A DNA stretch of 64,000 nt, taken from the NCBI GenBank assembly GCA_032207245.1, contig CM063502.1, positions 114,880,697 through 114,944,696 on the forward strand. The letters run 5' to 3'. A program made the translations under genes and the position numbers. Numbering within the stretch: position 1 is the stretch's first letter; every line of letters begins with the position of its first letter. Source of the DNA: Pardosa pseudoannulata. Taxonomy: Eukaryota; Arthropoda; Arachnida; Araneae; Lycosidae. The notes beneath the pieces were generated by a model, which was not told the origin of the DNA, searched no databases, and saw nothing but the letters and a program-made list of their open reading frames with translations. Positions 29,101 through 40,044 of this stretch are shown here, in pieces.

Positions 29101-31136
29101 GTTTAAAAATTAAATATTAAACATCCTATTTTAGATTCTGTAAAGCAATATAATAATACCATACATTATAAAGATTCAACAATTTTTATCACCATGTTGC
29201 AGATCTGGAATATTCCCAAAAATTTATGTCATTTACACCCTCATCATTTTTACCACTATTATTATTATGTCCAGAGGCATATAATATAAGGCTAGGCCTT
29301 CAATTTAGCTCTCTATTCTCTCTATCTACTGCAGCTCTCTTAGTCACAGCACAGCATAATCATCCCATCTTGTCTGTCTCTTTTTTTCATCATTTGTCGC
29401 CACGTTAGTTAAGGAGGACCACATCATCAATTGCCCTCACAGCTCAGTTTAGGACAACACTGGGTACTATCTAGAGTTCATTCATAGGCCAGTAAAAAAA
29501 CTATCTTCTTAATTTGATGTATTGATCTGTGCTTTCTAAGTTAGTTCTTAATAGCAGATCTTCATTCGTTATTGTATGGTACTTTTCAAAAAACTTTTAT
29601 GATTATGCTTAAATACTTATTTTGAAAGGAATTTAGTTTTTAGTTTAGGCTATGGCTAACTTACAGGTTTCAGATCCTTCTAAAAGAACTGATTTAACTA
29701 ACAATTTTAAAAGATTTAATGTTTGATTCTATAGTGCCCAATTTCCAAATTTTACTTAAACTTCTGTAACAATTATGGGCTTCTGAAATTCTGTCATAAA
29801 TGCCATCCTCTGTACCACCTTGAGCACTTAAATTTGTTCCAAAATACACATGTAAAAACACACATAATACAAAAATGTAACGTTTTACACATGTAAGAAA
29901 TAATATATTCTAATAATACACAAGGAAATTATTTTTATATTAAAGGTTCTTGCAATACAAAGAGTGAAATTCAAATACATATATTTTAATATTTAAATAT
30001 TCAGAACAAAAACAAAATTAACAAATCTTCCTTTATAGCTAACAGATAAAAACAAAGCTGGGGAATTAGGAAATAGAAAATTACAATTTTGAGAATATTA
30101 CAAAAAGAAGTTCCAAAAAAGTACATAAGGTAATCCCTATTTGAGATAACTATTTATATATAATTTTATCCCAAATGAACCAATATAATAATTTTTTAAA
30201 TTTCAGTATACTATAAAATCAAAAGTAATGTAAATAAAAATAATTCATAAGTTATTGGAGAAATTAAGGTATGAATAAAAAGATGAAAAGTGAAAACATT
30301 CTAATATTTAAAATTATATTTAAAATCAATGAGTAACAATAAAAGTAATAGTGAACAGTCTTATCTAAAATTAAAATATACCATATTACATGTATCTTAA
30401 ATTATATCATGAATTCTAAAACAAGAAACTAATATAAAAAATTGTTCTTAAAGTGAATATAGTTTATGTAAATAGTCAGACACTTATTAGAAACAGGGAA
30501 ATTATCTTATAACAAAATAAAAATAATGTTACTTACCTCTACTTCAACTTCTACAAATAAATCTGGAGAGGAAATGATATCTTCTAAATGCTTGGCACTC
30601 AGTGTAACAAATTCTTCTTCTTGAATAACTTCTCGAAAATGAAACTTTGCATACTCATCTGCTTTTTTCACTAAGTCTGATTGTCCAAGTTGATGAGCTA
30701 ATTGTAATATTCCAACACAATTAGATGGATGAAGTTGTTCACTCATAAATTCACAACACACTTGAGCCAATGCATCAAGCTGCAAAACTGATGATGCATG
30801 TAACAGGGATTGAGCATTTGACGTATTAAGTTCCACCTTAGCAGTATAAGCAAATTTGATTAAAGTCTCAATAGCAAGTTCATCAATATCTCCAATTGTT
30901 ATAACATGTTGCCTACTTTCAGATAACTGTGAGGTAAACATGGCTTGAAAGTATGGGCTGCAGCTAGCCAAGACATTGCGGTGGCATTTAATAGACTTTG
31001 ATCCAGCACGTATGACAACATCACAGAGAATGTCATTTTGTAAAAACTCAAATAATTTGTTAAAAGAACTTTGTAACATTCCAGGGACTTCAAAACTGGT
31101 CTCTTTTGGTGGTTCTTCAATCAATATTTCTCCCAT
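13354..31136 (-). CDS. KLHL8: KLHL8-like BTB-BACK-Kelch protein (whole gene, 8 coding exons)
   Basis: Eight minus-strand exons join through GT-AG introns in compatible phase: 31136-30537, 29080-28813, 27338-27195, 26446-26335, 22383-22215, 19179-19020, 17360-17159 and 13504-13354. They total 1806 nt, giving 601 residues plus TAA. The order is BTB (about residues 30-135), BACK (about 140-250, with CRDLLDEARHYQ), then six Kelch blades from about 291 to 573, each with a GG doublet and a Trp, and a short C-terminal tail. Family knowledge: BTB-BACK-Kelch proteins bind CUL3 through BTB/BACK and substrates through the Kelch propeller; KLHL8 (worm KEL-8) is linked to rapsyn turnover. The start ATG has A at -3 and G at +4 and follows an in-frame TGA. 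Length is close to vertebrate KLHL8 (about 620). KLHL8 is preferred over other KLHLs for blade motifs such as GGRGTNGDPF, GGPIYAIGGLDD and CRAGAGV, recalled from memory rather than aligned. Confidence 0.88.
14037..15480. repeat. Large intronic inverted repeat (about 350-bp arms)
   Basis: The left arm (14037-14383) and right arm (15131-15480) are reverse complements over nearly their whole length, with scattered substitutions and small indels; the spacer is about 750 bp. Matching landmarks include AATAATTAGTTAAATAATAA on the left against its complement near 15440-15460, ATCAATATGGTTATAAAAAT on the right against its complement near 14130, and ATAAGTTATCA at the inner ends. It sits in intron 7. 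It could be a foldback DNA transposon or a segmental inversion; no transposase is visible. Confidence 0.85.
17079..17111. repeat. (TA)n microsatellite in intron 7
   Basis: About 16 TA units, starting roughly 50 nt downstream of the exon 7 donor. It is the only long dinucleotide tract inside the gene. Confidence 0.95.
17159..17360 (-). CDS. KLHL8: KLHL8-like exon 7: Kelch blade 5 and most of blade 6
   Basis: This 202-nt exon covers residues 485-551 plus two bases. The acceptor AATTTTAG| is followed by GGFDNNVPLNSVEKYDPDYD, then KWSFVNSMLFCRGGVGAAAL and GGQIYAVGGHNGVNYLKSVE. The donor is GACAG|GTAAAA. It is flanked closely on both sides: a (TA)n tract lies about 50 nt into the downstream intron, and an inverted repeat lies about 105-280 nt upstream of its acceptor. 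Confidence 0.88.
17464..17638. repeat. Hairpin-forming inverted repeat upstream of exon 7
   Basis: The arms at 17464-17515 and about 17574-17638 are complementary with a few mismatches and a small asymmetric insertion; the core shared word is CATGTTATGAGAT and its complement. The loop is about 58 nt. It lies in intron 6, about 105 nt from the exon 7 acceptor. A MITE origin is possible but no target duplication was recognised. Confidence 0.75.
18600..18646. repeat. Short stem-loop in intron 6
   Basis: The arms AAAACTATAAAAA and TTTTTATAGTTTT form a perfect 13-bp stem with a loop of about 20 nt. It lies about 375 nt downstream of exon 6. In such AT-rich sequence it may be chance. Confidence 0.5.
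19020..19179 (-). CDS. KLHL8: KLHL8-like exon 6: Kelch blade 4
   Basis: This 160-nt exon covers residues 432-484 plus one base. The acceptor CTATTTTAG| is followed by GLMYALGGNSGPVSVKTCEV, YDPHLDKWTFISSMNKCRAG and AGAVVMDGFIYVI. The donor is ATAG|GTACAA. The exon ends inside the GG doublet of blade 5, so the following intron splits that motif in phase 1. Confidence 0.88.
19180..22214 (-). other. Intron 5
   Basis: AT-rich intron of 3035 nt. An open frame of 93 codons on the opposite strand (20150-20431) lies in a slightly less AT-rich patch but has no recognisable domain. No other structure was seen. Confidence 0.6.
22215..22383 (-). CDS. KLHL8: KLHL8-like exon 5: end of blade 2 and Kelch blade 3
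   Basis: This 169-nt exon covers residues 375-431. It follows a TTTTTTTTCAG acceptor and reads RRGLGLCSMGGPIYAIGGLD, then ERYDVISDVWNVVSPMNCAR and GGVAVVKLK. The donor is CTAAAA|GTAATT, a weaker match at the last exonic bases, in phase 0. GGPIYAIGGLDD is one of the strongest KLHL8-like signatures in the protein. Confidence 0.88.
22384..26334 (-). other. Intron 4 (and intron 3, 26447-27194)
   Basis: AT-rich noncoding sequence of 3951 nt (intron 3: 748 nt). It contains a pure T run of about 23 nt at 25470-25492 and an imperfect direct repeat (about 24441-24480 and 24667-24705). I recognise no embedded gene or transposon. Confidence 0.6.
26335..26446 (-). CDS. KLHL8: KLHL8-like exon 4: Kelch blade 2
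   Basis: This 112-nt exon covers residues 338-374 plus two bases. It reads GKIYAVGGCDENGHLSSAEV, then FDRLTNRWSMLAAMSIPR. The acceptor is TTTGTAG| and the donor is CCAAG|GTAAAC. It is too short to stand out as an ORF and is recognised by the blade motif and phase agreement. The next intron (4) is the longest at 3951 nt. Confidence 0.9.
27195..27338 (-). CDS. KLHL8: KLHL8-like exon 3: Kelch blade 1
   Basis: This 144-nt exon (residues 290-337) is easily missed because it has no long ORF. It lies between ATAG| and AAAG|GTATGA and reads VIFCIGGRGTNGDPFSSVEF, then DKWTKLSDMSTPRRHVGC. That is one complete Kelch blade, with a GG doublet, Tyr and Trp. Phases match both neighbours (1 in, 1 out). The acceptor is preceded by a run of pyrimidines on the minus strand. 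Confidence 0.9.
28813..29080 (-). CDS. KLHL8: KLHL8-like exon 2: BACK domain and linker
   Basis: Codons 201-289 plus one base. The acceptor TTAATTTAG| is followed by VYESVMLWIKHDVDNR, which extends the open frame upstream of its first Met; that Met is internal, not a start. The exon holds the rest of BACK (LLSKVHLPLLPLSYL, then LECRDLLDEARHYQ) and a linker ending TRPRKSYAG. The donor CAG|GTAATT leaves one base (phase 1). Intron 1 is 1456 nt and intron 2 is 1474 nt. Confidence 0.9.
29081..30536 (-). other. Introns 1 and 2 (1: 29081-30536; 2: 27339-28812)
   Basis: Two AT-rich introns of about 1.46 and 1.47 kb. Apart from short homopolymer runs and an unremarkable, slightly GC-richer patch at about 29220-29450, I see no gene, RNA or mobile element. 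Plus-strand ORFs there show no family resemblance. Confidence 0.6.
30537..31136 (-). CDS. KLHL8: KLHL8-like exon 1 of CDS: BTB domain and start of BACK
   Basis: Codons 1-200. The exon opens MGEILIEEPP and carries the BTB core: LCDVVIRAGSKSIKCHRNVLA, then SPYFQAMFTSQLSESRQ, and FAYTAKVEL near residue 110. It continues into the first BACK helices (HPSNCVGILQLAHQLGQSDL). The donor is AGAG|GTAAGT, a strong consensus, with the intron starting at 30536 in phase 0. Keeping the whole BTB in one large exon is usual for the family. The open frame reads a few codons past the donor (VSNIIF), but that is intron. Confidence 0.9.
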
Positions 31137-31186
31137 TATGAAGTTAACAGCTGTAACAGGCAGTCACCACTAATAAATTCATATCA
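31137..31186 (-). other. 5' UTR part of the first coding exon
   Basis: Immediately upstream of the ATG, a TTTTGTAG acceptor-like sequence ends at 31187, followed by a 50-nt leader with an in-frame TGA. The leader holds no competing ATG in good context. This suggests that an upstream noncoding exon is spliced on here. The element is inferred from the splice signal only. Confidence 0.55.
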
Positions 31187-33290
31187 CTACAAAATAAAAA
31201 TATAATCAAGATATATCTAAAATTTAGTTTTTGAGGTACTATTATTCAATGTACATTGAATACATTTAAAATTACATATACGTACACGTACATTACACAT
31301 ACAATGTGCATACATTTAAAATTAATATGGGTCTATCTACATACATACACTAGCAGTGAATAATAGTGTATACATAATTTCAGAAAGTCTAAGAACAATG
31401 AATTTAAAACATTTTTCACAAAAATTGATTTTCTACATTTGAGCTATCATAGTATTTATACAAATGATTATACAACTAAAGCAGCATAAGTAATATCATA
31501 TTTCAAAATTCTACATGCTACAAATAACTCTGTTTATCAGACTACCAGAAAAGAATACTTAAAATGAATGTTTTGTCCTAAAGATATCCTCAAGACTCTG
31601 AGAAACAGTTCTCAAGTCATTAATAGAACTTGAGATATTTATATTTTAAATAATAAAAATATCATAATCTTACATTTAATTAAAAAACATGTAATTTTCT
31701 AAATTTCATCAACAATTTCAAATATACATAAAAAAAGTTTACTGAAATTTTGCATACTATGCTTTAACAAATTACAAAATTCAACAAAACATCACAAAAA
31801 CGTTTAACATCAATATTTTTCTAAATAACAGCAATTTTATTAATTTGCAAGTATAAATAACTTAAATTCAAATAATATTTTATTCATTATTAATGACCCT
31901 AATTTAAACTAAATAAACTTATTGCACTTTTTCCTACACACAAATGCAGATAACATGTTATTTAGAAACCTAATCATACATGATTATAAATACTCAGATT
32001 TTAAATAAAAAGACATAAAAATTTTACTATTCATATAGGAAAGAACAAAGCAACTCTTAAAGTATTAAGTTTAGGATAAAGTATCTTAGCAGACAATAAT
32101 TTTGTACTGAGATTTTCATTTTGATTTTTTTTTTTAATTTATATCATATTATAACTGAACAAATAATTTTATAATTTCTTGAGCTAAACTTCTTTCCAAA
32201 TAGTGAATAAAATCTAACATATAATGCTGGATAAACATTTAAGTTTAAGGCAATATAGAAAATAAGTTACATATCAGCCTTTTTAAGTGAGTATAATAAG
32301 TTTATTAGACAAAGAATGATTATGGATAAATTCAAATAATTGTGTAAAAAATTACTGTTTATATTTTTATATAATCAAATTTATTATCCAGTAAACAAAT
32401 TGACAGGTTGTGTAACAATTTCTCACCAAATTTTTTATAATTATAAAGTCTCAAAAACAGTATTTATAAGTTTTAATTATGATACAACAATGTAGTTTGT
32501 GTGAAACATTGCAATAAATCAACAAACATCTAGTTTTAAAATTTGACTAAGAATCCATATTACATTACACTAAATTTTCCATAAAAGTAATTGCTGATTA
32601 GCCATCAAATTTTTTAAAAAAATCCTGATTGAGTAGCAAATTAGAAATCAGTAATTTAACAAAGTAAACAAGATTTCTCTTCATATATTGAATAAAATAA
32701 TCCAATTGATTTTACTGCAAATTCTGCGATTTACTGACATCAAACTTGCAGTAACTTTAGAAAGTGGAAGTCATTTCTTAGCAATGTAAATTTATATACA
32801 ACTTGAAATCAAGCACAGCTCTGTTCTTCATTAACTTTATATTTCTTATATACCTGGTGGTTCAAAAGAAATTGCATTCAACCTTATTATTATTTGTGAA
32901 CATACCTTCTCAATTTTTACAATTTATTTAAAATCTTTTGAGTAAGTTGCAATGGGTATCCATATTACTACATTCTTTATTAAATGCAGCACTAAACAAC
33001 CACATTTTGAAGAAATTATTCACAATACAATTTTTTCTGCCTTTAAGATAAAGGCAAATGCAAAATTCATTTATTTTACACAACATGGTAAATGTTTTCT
33101 GGCAAATAACTAATGAAAACAACACAAGTCGTTGTAAATCTTAGTTGAATGTATACAACGTACTTCTCTAAACTCAATATACTGAAATAATAATAATATT
33201 TTTCTTTTAATATAAACAATAAATTCTTGAATACATAGATGATTTTAATAAAACTAGTTTAGAAAACCTTTATACAAAATCAAAAATTAA
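31187..33290 (-). other. Putative 5' leader intron
   Basis: This AT-rich stretch of about 2.1 kb lies between the inferred noncoding exon and the ATG exon. I see no coding signal, no clear mobile element, and only short local repeats, for example a duplicated ACATTTAAAATTA near 31264 and 31312. ORFs here have low-complexity translations. Confidence 0.4.
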
Positions 33291-33480
33291 TTACTTTACT
33301 TGATTCTTTCACACTACTGACACAGGTTCACCGAAACAGTGTTGTTATTTGAATAAGAGAAAGCTGAAGCAGACGACATACGACATATTTATCCCTAGTG
33401 GAGAAATTGAGCGCATGCGTCCTCGAGAGTGACGACCTAACTTTAAACTCTACGTTTGACTCTTCATTTTTCTGAAGAAA
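33290..33480 (-). promoter_or_regulatory. Probable KLHL8-like promoter and noncoding first exon
   Basis: CpG and GC content rise sharply here against AT-rich surroundings. An NRF-1-like palindromic core, GCGCATGCG (about 33411-33419), and TGACG-type sequence nearby fit a TATA-less housekeeping promoter. Candidate splice donors on the minus strand are CG|GTGAAC (intron from 33331) and CAA|GTAAAG (intron from 33299). Either would give a first intron of about 2.1 kb to the acceptor at 31187. No TSS can be fixed from sequence. Confidence 0.5.
33345..33386 (-). CDS. Possible upstream ORF in the KLHL8-like leader
   Basis: This 13-codon ORF (MSYVVCFSFLLFK, then TAA) lies in the putative first noncoding exon, just downstream of the NRF-1-like motif. 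If the TSS lies upstream of about 33390 it would be in the leader and could dampen translation of the main ORF. It may be chance; there is no peptide homology. Confidence 0.2.
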   Translation of the reverse strand: MSYVVCFSFLLFK

Positions 33481-34500
33481 GGATAAAAAATTCTACACAT
33501 GCTGTTGTTTCATGCTTGACTGCACAGACATCTTATTCCTGAAATCAGAACCAGCCTGCGTGAGACAAATAACTCTCTTAAACGCATTCCCAGCATATTC
33601 TCAGCTCGTTCAGTAATCCTGTAAAATCTTAATGTAATATAATCGGTTAATGAAGGGTAATTTAAAAACTAAAAATACACATTTTCTTATAGTATTCTTT
33701 AGAGTATAATACTTTCTTGTATCAACACTAAATTTTTCTGATATTAAGTAGATGTATGGCAGGAAATCCTATATTAACTTTATGTTTCTGGTAAAAGACA
33801 TAAATGTCTCGCAAAGCATTTAAGGCAACAGCAGCACACATATGAATCTTTTGGGACTATTTAGATTATGAAATGTTCATTAATGCATGACTTTTATTAA
33901 TTACATGATAGAATTAAACAATAAAATTTTTATCCGAAAGAATTTTTGTATATATCTCCGGTTTTATTATATAGTATACCGTACTAAACCTAGACCTTCG
34001 CCCACTCACATACAAATTCAAATTGGCTGCCCTTGAAAAACCTTATACTTGGTTTAAACGTTGATTAATAATCATTTTGTCACCCTTAAATTCGGTATGG
34101 TATGCATGGCTAAATTAAATGCATGAAATACTTCAAAATGTGTAAAAATTGTTGTAATTAAACGTAATTTTACATTATTCCTAAAAACATATTTTCTTTA
34201 TCCATCACTTTTCAGAATAAACATAGTCGTAGGTGAGGGGCAAGTTTTAAAGGTTCATACCCGCTACCTAAATACCAATTATTTACCAAAGAAATTAAAG
34301 CGAAAGACTGTAACCCCATCTGCTGTACCTCTATAGGTGTAAAACTACAAAATTCCAAACTGAAGTGAAAAACAATCGTAATAATGAAAAGTGAAAAATT
34401 GCCAACAGGGAACGTAAGATACCTTAAAAGTCTATTTCGAAATATAAAATTTAAAAATACAATTAATTTCAAAACAATTTAATTAATAAAAAAATCTATG
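33480..34500. other. Intergenic between promoter and LINE
   Basis: Mixed AT-rich DNA. A minus-strand open frame of 86 codons (34212-34472) has no recognisable domain. It is probably old repeat sequence. Confidence 0.5.
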
Positions 34501-36536
34501 TGTACTAAAGTTGAGCATCTTTGATCTATACCTTTTATACCTCATGGTTCTTAAGCATAATTGTAGTGATGTCAAGGGCATCATTACAGATTTCATAGCA
34601 TCACTTGCCCCCTCAGATAATAGTTTTTGGAATTATTTGAAACACATTAAAAAGCTTTTTCCCCCACCTCATCCTAAATGTCAACAATCAAACTATTACA
34701 GACGATCAGGATAAAATCGAATCAATAGCAAATAATTATGAATCCCAATTTACTTCCCACCCAGGAATTTTCTGTTCTGATAAGATAGATGAGGTTGATG
34801 ATATACGAAAATTTTATAACAATGAGTTAAGCTATATTAATAATAGTGAGCCGGCTAGTCCAGCTGAAGTCTTCATAGCTGTTAAAAACCTACCCTATAG
34901 AAAACATCGGGCATAGATGGGATAAGTAATAATGCAATTAAAAATCTACCAATAAATTATGTGAATTACTTCACAGATTTAATAAATAGCTTAATCAAAC
35001 TCAAATATTTTCCAAAAGTTTGGAAAACTGCTACTGTAATTCCCCTCAAAAACCTAGTAGCGACCCGTCTCATTTCTAAAGCTACCGCTTGATCAATTTG
35101 CTCTCTTCTCTTAGTAAATTGATCTAACATATTATTTGCTCCAGAATAACTACCTTCTTAAATGACAACAATATATTCATCAACGCCCAATTTGGCTTTA
35201 GAGCTGGGCACTCTACAACACACCAGTTGCTTAGGGTTACGGAATATATCCATGATAGATCTCAAAACCGGATGCAGACTGGAGCTGTATTTTTTGACAC
35301 CGAGAAGACATTTGATCGGGTCTGGCATAGTGGTCTCATTTACAAAATAATTAAGTTTAGACTGCCTGCCACACTAGTACAATTGATACTCCTACTTCTC
35401 AACAGGCCCTTTAAAGTCTGTCATACACAAAACACCTCTACACTTAGGTACATTAGCGCTGGATTCCCCCAGAAATCCAACCTATGCCCTACTCTATTTA
35501 GCCTATTTATTATGGTATCCCGCAAAATACACACACTACACTCACTTTGTTTGCGGGCGACACTGCAATCTTAGCTCTACATAAGAATATGTAGTATATA
35601 CACAAATACCTTCAAAAACTTGTTGAAATTCTTGAACTCTGGTTTGAAAGTTGGAGGTTCAGGCAACTCTGAAACAAAAGCGATAGTTTTTAGTTAGAAT
35701 CTCGCCTCTTGATATTAATGTGTGTGGGAGACCGGTTTACTTTGAGAGAGAGGTAAAGTATCTGGGCACTTACTTGGAGAGTCGACTCACCTTTGACAAA
35801 ACTATTAACTTTGTTATTGCAAAATTCTCCAGGGCTTGAAGGGACTTGTCCCACCTGTTGTACCATAAACGTATGTCCACATCTAATAAAATCCTGCTTT
35901 ACAACACAGATCTAAGGCCGCACTGCTGTACGCTGCTTCGGTCTAGAACTCACACATATTCAAAAGTAGCAGACAACTCAGAACAAAACCTTCAGGATCA
36001 CTCTTAAAGCTCCATGGTACTTTACGGATATTTTAATTAACAGCAACTTCAAGGCAGCCCCAAAAGGGAAGTTATTAAAAACTTAGCTTTAAACTTTTTT
36101 AATATGATTTTTACTGTTAACAACGATGAGCTAATGAACCTGCCTGATTGTGACATTGCAATCAATTTCTGTAGAATTAGAGCTACTAACGCTCTTCCGC
36201 ACTGTATAAAACCCATTGCATGGTCTCTGTAAAGGGTAAAATTTAAAAAAAAGTTTAAAATCTTCTGCTAACTTTATTAATATTGTATTTCTGTACTTAT
36301 GTATTATTTGTTATAATTTTGTAAGGAATTAAACACAAGTAAAAAAATGTGTATAAATAATACCTTATAGCATGTATTGTAAAACTGTCTTGTATGTGGG
36401 ATCTTTTATTTTATTCTTAAACTTGAGTCAGCAGTGGTATTTTTAATACGGCTATATATTTAAATGTACACCATGAATATAGAGGTATTAACTCAGATGT
36501 GCTACATATCCTAATGCGTCTTACGTCTACGTCTAC
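34500..36536 (+). mobile_element. Broken jockey-like non-LTR retrotransposon (LINE)
   Basis: Plus-strand fragments in shifting frames follow LINE order. There is a linker before RT (SLAPSDNSFWNYLKHIKK), an RT finger region (about 34880-35060, GIDGISNNAIKNLP), then INAQFGFRAGHSTTHQLLRV. Motif A is AVFFDTEKTFDRVWH (about 35290-35335), and the motif B region is SAGFPQKSNLCPTLF. Motif C is FAGD at 35550-35561, where active copies have two aspartates. The post-RT part includes VKYLGTYLESRLTF. Several stops and frameshifts, plus altered motifs B (PQK for PQG) and C, make it inactive. The 3' end is a short hexamer tail (ACGTCTACGTCTA, 36523-36535). Confidence 0.85.
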
Positions 36537-38605
36537 TTCCATTATTACTGTGAAGGAAACACCGTTATATTGTAACTGAAACTCAAGCTTAGCATTGAGA
36601 CTAACTAACTTGAAACTAACTCCAAGGGGTTAATACAGTTATTCTTAAAGAAGCATTAATTCGTCGAAATTATTAAAAAATTGCAAAGAATTGATCATAA
36701 ATTGAGAAAAAGTTTTTTAAACTTTAAGAGCAATATAAAATTGCTCTAAAAGTAGGAAAAAATTTAGAAATCTTTTTGACAAAAGTAAGCGTGAGTCTAA
36801 ATAGGATTTTAAGTAGGGGGCAAGACAGTATTTATGCGAGAGTTATCAGCTAACGCTCATTTCTTCTCCTCCTCCTCTAGAACTCTAAAAAAATTGGAGT
36901 ACATTATCCTTACATTTTCCTTTAGCAACAAATATAAATAGCAAATAAAGACTATTAATGAATTAAAATGTAATAATTTGGAAAAAACTGAGTCATATTT
37001 CTTAGAGTCATTGAGCTTGGTGGTCATGATGCATGGTAAGGGTTAGAACTTTGTGAGAACTTAAGTTCACCAAGTAATGGGAAAAAAAAGCTTAGAACGA
37101 TTGATAACCAGAAATTGATAGTTTCAATGCACGGCCCAAAATAGTAATGATAATTATTGTTCACTATCATGTTCCAGAAGTATAATAAAAATCCACCCCT
37201 AAGGAGGTATTTTAATCTACGTTCAACGGCATTACAAAACTGCGCCCTGCCGTTAATCTGTTTTAGAATAAATATTTATATAGGATCTAATTAGGGACAT
37301 TTTGTATTAGTAACAATTTTGTTACCCAGCCAGACATCGTTTTTATGTCGCATTAATTATACAGTAATTTAATTTTGTAAAATATAAATTTAAAAAAAAT
37401 GATACAACAGGGAAGATAACGTGATCTTTCTAGATCCAAAAATTATAAATAAATTGTCATGGAAACTGTGACTTCTGCTCTACTTATATGTTTTAGAAAT
37501 AAATGCAAAAAAGCCCCAAATGTAGAAAGTCGCCAATAGAGTCATATACTAAAGCTGTGCCTACATAGTTTTTTTGCTTAATGGGTCAAAAGGTTATTCT
37601 AACTTTTAACTACATGAAACCAACACTCAATATTGCAAGTTCAGTCAGCCAATTTCGGCATAAGATAAAATTTACCAAATTTTCTTGATTTTAAAAAGGA
37701 ATATTTAGCAGCCTAATCAAGGTGATTAGTATTATAGAGAATAGGAAATAAATTTTCAGTATTTTGTCTACAATAATAAGTTGTTTGCTTCTATGATAAT
37801 AAAATCTCAAAACTAATTTGAAATAAATATAACCTTCATTTGGGAACCTTAATTTACCAGACCTAAGTGGATGGTAATTTAAAATCTAATTTGTCTTGAA
37901 TTGTTCTAAAAAGCAATAACATCTAAAAAACTTTGTTGTCTTGACACACACACGCATATATGATATTATATTTTAACCCAAAACTAGCCAACTTAATTAT
38001 AATTGTATTTTAAAATTAATTTCAGGCTATTATATCCCTAATGTAAACCTTTGGGAAAAATCTCCTTTTTTTTTCTCTGTGTTCTCCTTTCTCATTCTGG
38101 TAAACTTCGCGAATTCGCATACACTAAAATTAATTCTTGATTTCATCAGCAATCTTTATATAACCCCTTTATATAACAAGATTCGCTTCAACTCGCGTCC
38201 TCACATAGCTAACAAGTAACACATTGATTGGCTGGCTCACACCCCTATGTGACAACATGTACATGTTCTTCACACCCAGAAGCCCTGAAAACAAGATGCT
38301 AAAATAAACTCAAATTATTTTTTTCAAATTTCCTTGTCTATTCATTTTTTTTTTGCCCACGATTACATATGAATACCGTTTCCTCATTTGTGATGGATTA
38401 AAATGACTTCTACACATGCACACATACATATGTGTGATAAAACTTTTAATTTTAATCAAAAGACTCTTAAATAAAGCAATGTACAGTGCTTTTTTTCTTT
38501 TTTTTTTTGAGGGGGGAGGGGGTTTAATTCTGGGTTATTTTTCTGATTTTTTAAGGGTATTGTCGTTTAAAAGTGATACCACATAAATCCATTGACAAAT
38601 TAAGG
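36537..38605. other. Intergenic, mostly anonymous
   Basis: AT-rich DNA with a few GC-richer patches (for example 38100-38300, with two TATATAAC words near 38158 and 38170). No gene was recognised. A T/G-rich stretch at 38490-38525 precedes the repeat tail at 38.6 kb. Confidence 0.5.
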
Positions 38606-38672
38606 GGTTGGTTTTTTGGGAGCATTACGGTCTACTTTTTGCAACAGAGGGCTAATGAGACCAACAAATTAA
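38606..38672. repeat. Dispersed short repeat, copy a
   Basis: GGGAGCATTACGGTCTACTT is followed by TTGCAACAGAGGGCTAATGA. The same block recurs near 46366, 53612, 56262 and 62632, and in the 46.4-kb copy it is the tail of a tRNA-headed SINE. Confidence 0.65.
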
Positions 38673-40044
38673 GGACCCTTTTTTTTTAAAGGGGGTCCTT
38701 AAGGCTTCAAATATGCTTCAAATAAATAAGAAAAGAAAGATCGCAAAAATTAAATAACGATTCGCAGAGATAGTAAAGTTATGATCAGTATATTGATAAG
38801 CTTGTATAATAAATTTTAAGAGGTAAAGTAACGAAAGAAAAAAAAGGATCCAATAAATGTGATAATAATTAAAATTAAGTAGAATTAGACACGAAAAAAC
38901 ATTTTATTTTTATTACTTTTATAAATGTAATTTAATTCTTGTTTAAAAAATAAGCTAAGAAGTGCTAGGATTTCAATAGAGGTTAGAGAGGGACCGAAAA
39001 GTAAAATAAAAAATTTGAAAACGGAACAGTGAAAAACGACAACGTCAGGACTCTAGTTGGAGACTGAAATTTTGAAACTGGATGCGATAGCCCAACGCCG
39101 AAACGAGTCGGGTAAATTTGATTAAATTAACTTTATGGGGAAAAAAGGTCCGGAACCAAAGTCTAATTAGCGTACAGCAGAAGCAGGAATTAAGGTCAAT
39201 TTTGTAATATCTAAAAGGAATTAGACTTCTTAATAAATATTTCCTATATTTGAAAAGTAAAAATAATTTTGATAAATTCTTTTTTAATTCAAAAACATTA
39301 GATAGATTGGTTGTTTGATAGACTAATTGTATTGATTGGCTAATGAGACCAAACATTAGGTAAAATATTTTAAGCAATTAAAATATCAATTTTAATTGTG
39401 TAAATGGTCATGTTTCAGAAAAGTTTAGACATTTTTGAATTTAATATTAAGAACTGAAAAACTCACATAATAACTCCTCGAATATTTTACATGTATACTG
39501 CAATTACGCAAATATCATGTGTTGTATTAAAACTATATAAAAATATTCTGATTTTTTTATGTTGTTTTATCCCGGTTATAAATTAAAAAAGTAAAAGTCG
39601 CCGTAGAAGAAATATTTTGCTAAAAAGTTTGTATGAAGTGAAATCCCCATATAATAATAGCCTAAGTTACCTGTCCGCCTGTCCTCGAATTTATGAAGCG
39701 GCTGGACCTGGAATGGATAGAGGCTTCCAGGTTGGATTCTCGATGAGTTAGCAAAATTCAAAGCGAGTAAAGTTTGTCTTCTCCTAAACTATCGATCCGA
39801 TTTACACTAAAAAGTAAAGATAATTTTGATGTACATATTTTTTAAACGAAAATCCATTTAAAAAATAGTTTAAACCCTTTTAAAATATAAGGTTTAAGTA
39901 TGAAAATTAAAATGTTTCTACAAAATTTAGACTTTTGTTATTTAATATTGAGAACTGAAATAATTGCATGTAAACAGAAAGAGTAATTTTTATGTCTATC
40001 TTAATATGAAAACATGATATATTGTATTTAAAAAGTAAGTAGAA

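Noticed and set aside
30976..31173. Plus-strand ORF opposite the BTB exon
   Set aside because: Shadow of a real coding exon.
39045..39377. 110-codon minus-strand ORF
   Set aside because: No recognisable motif and overlaps the start of an old tandem array.
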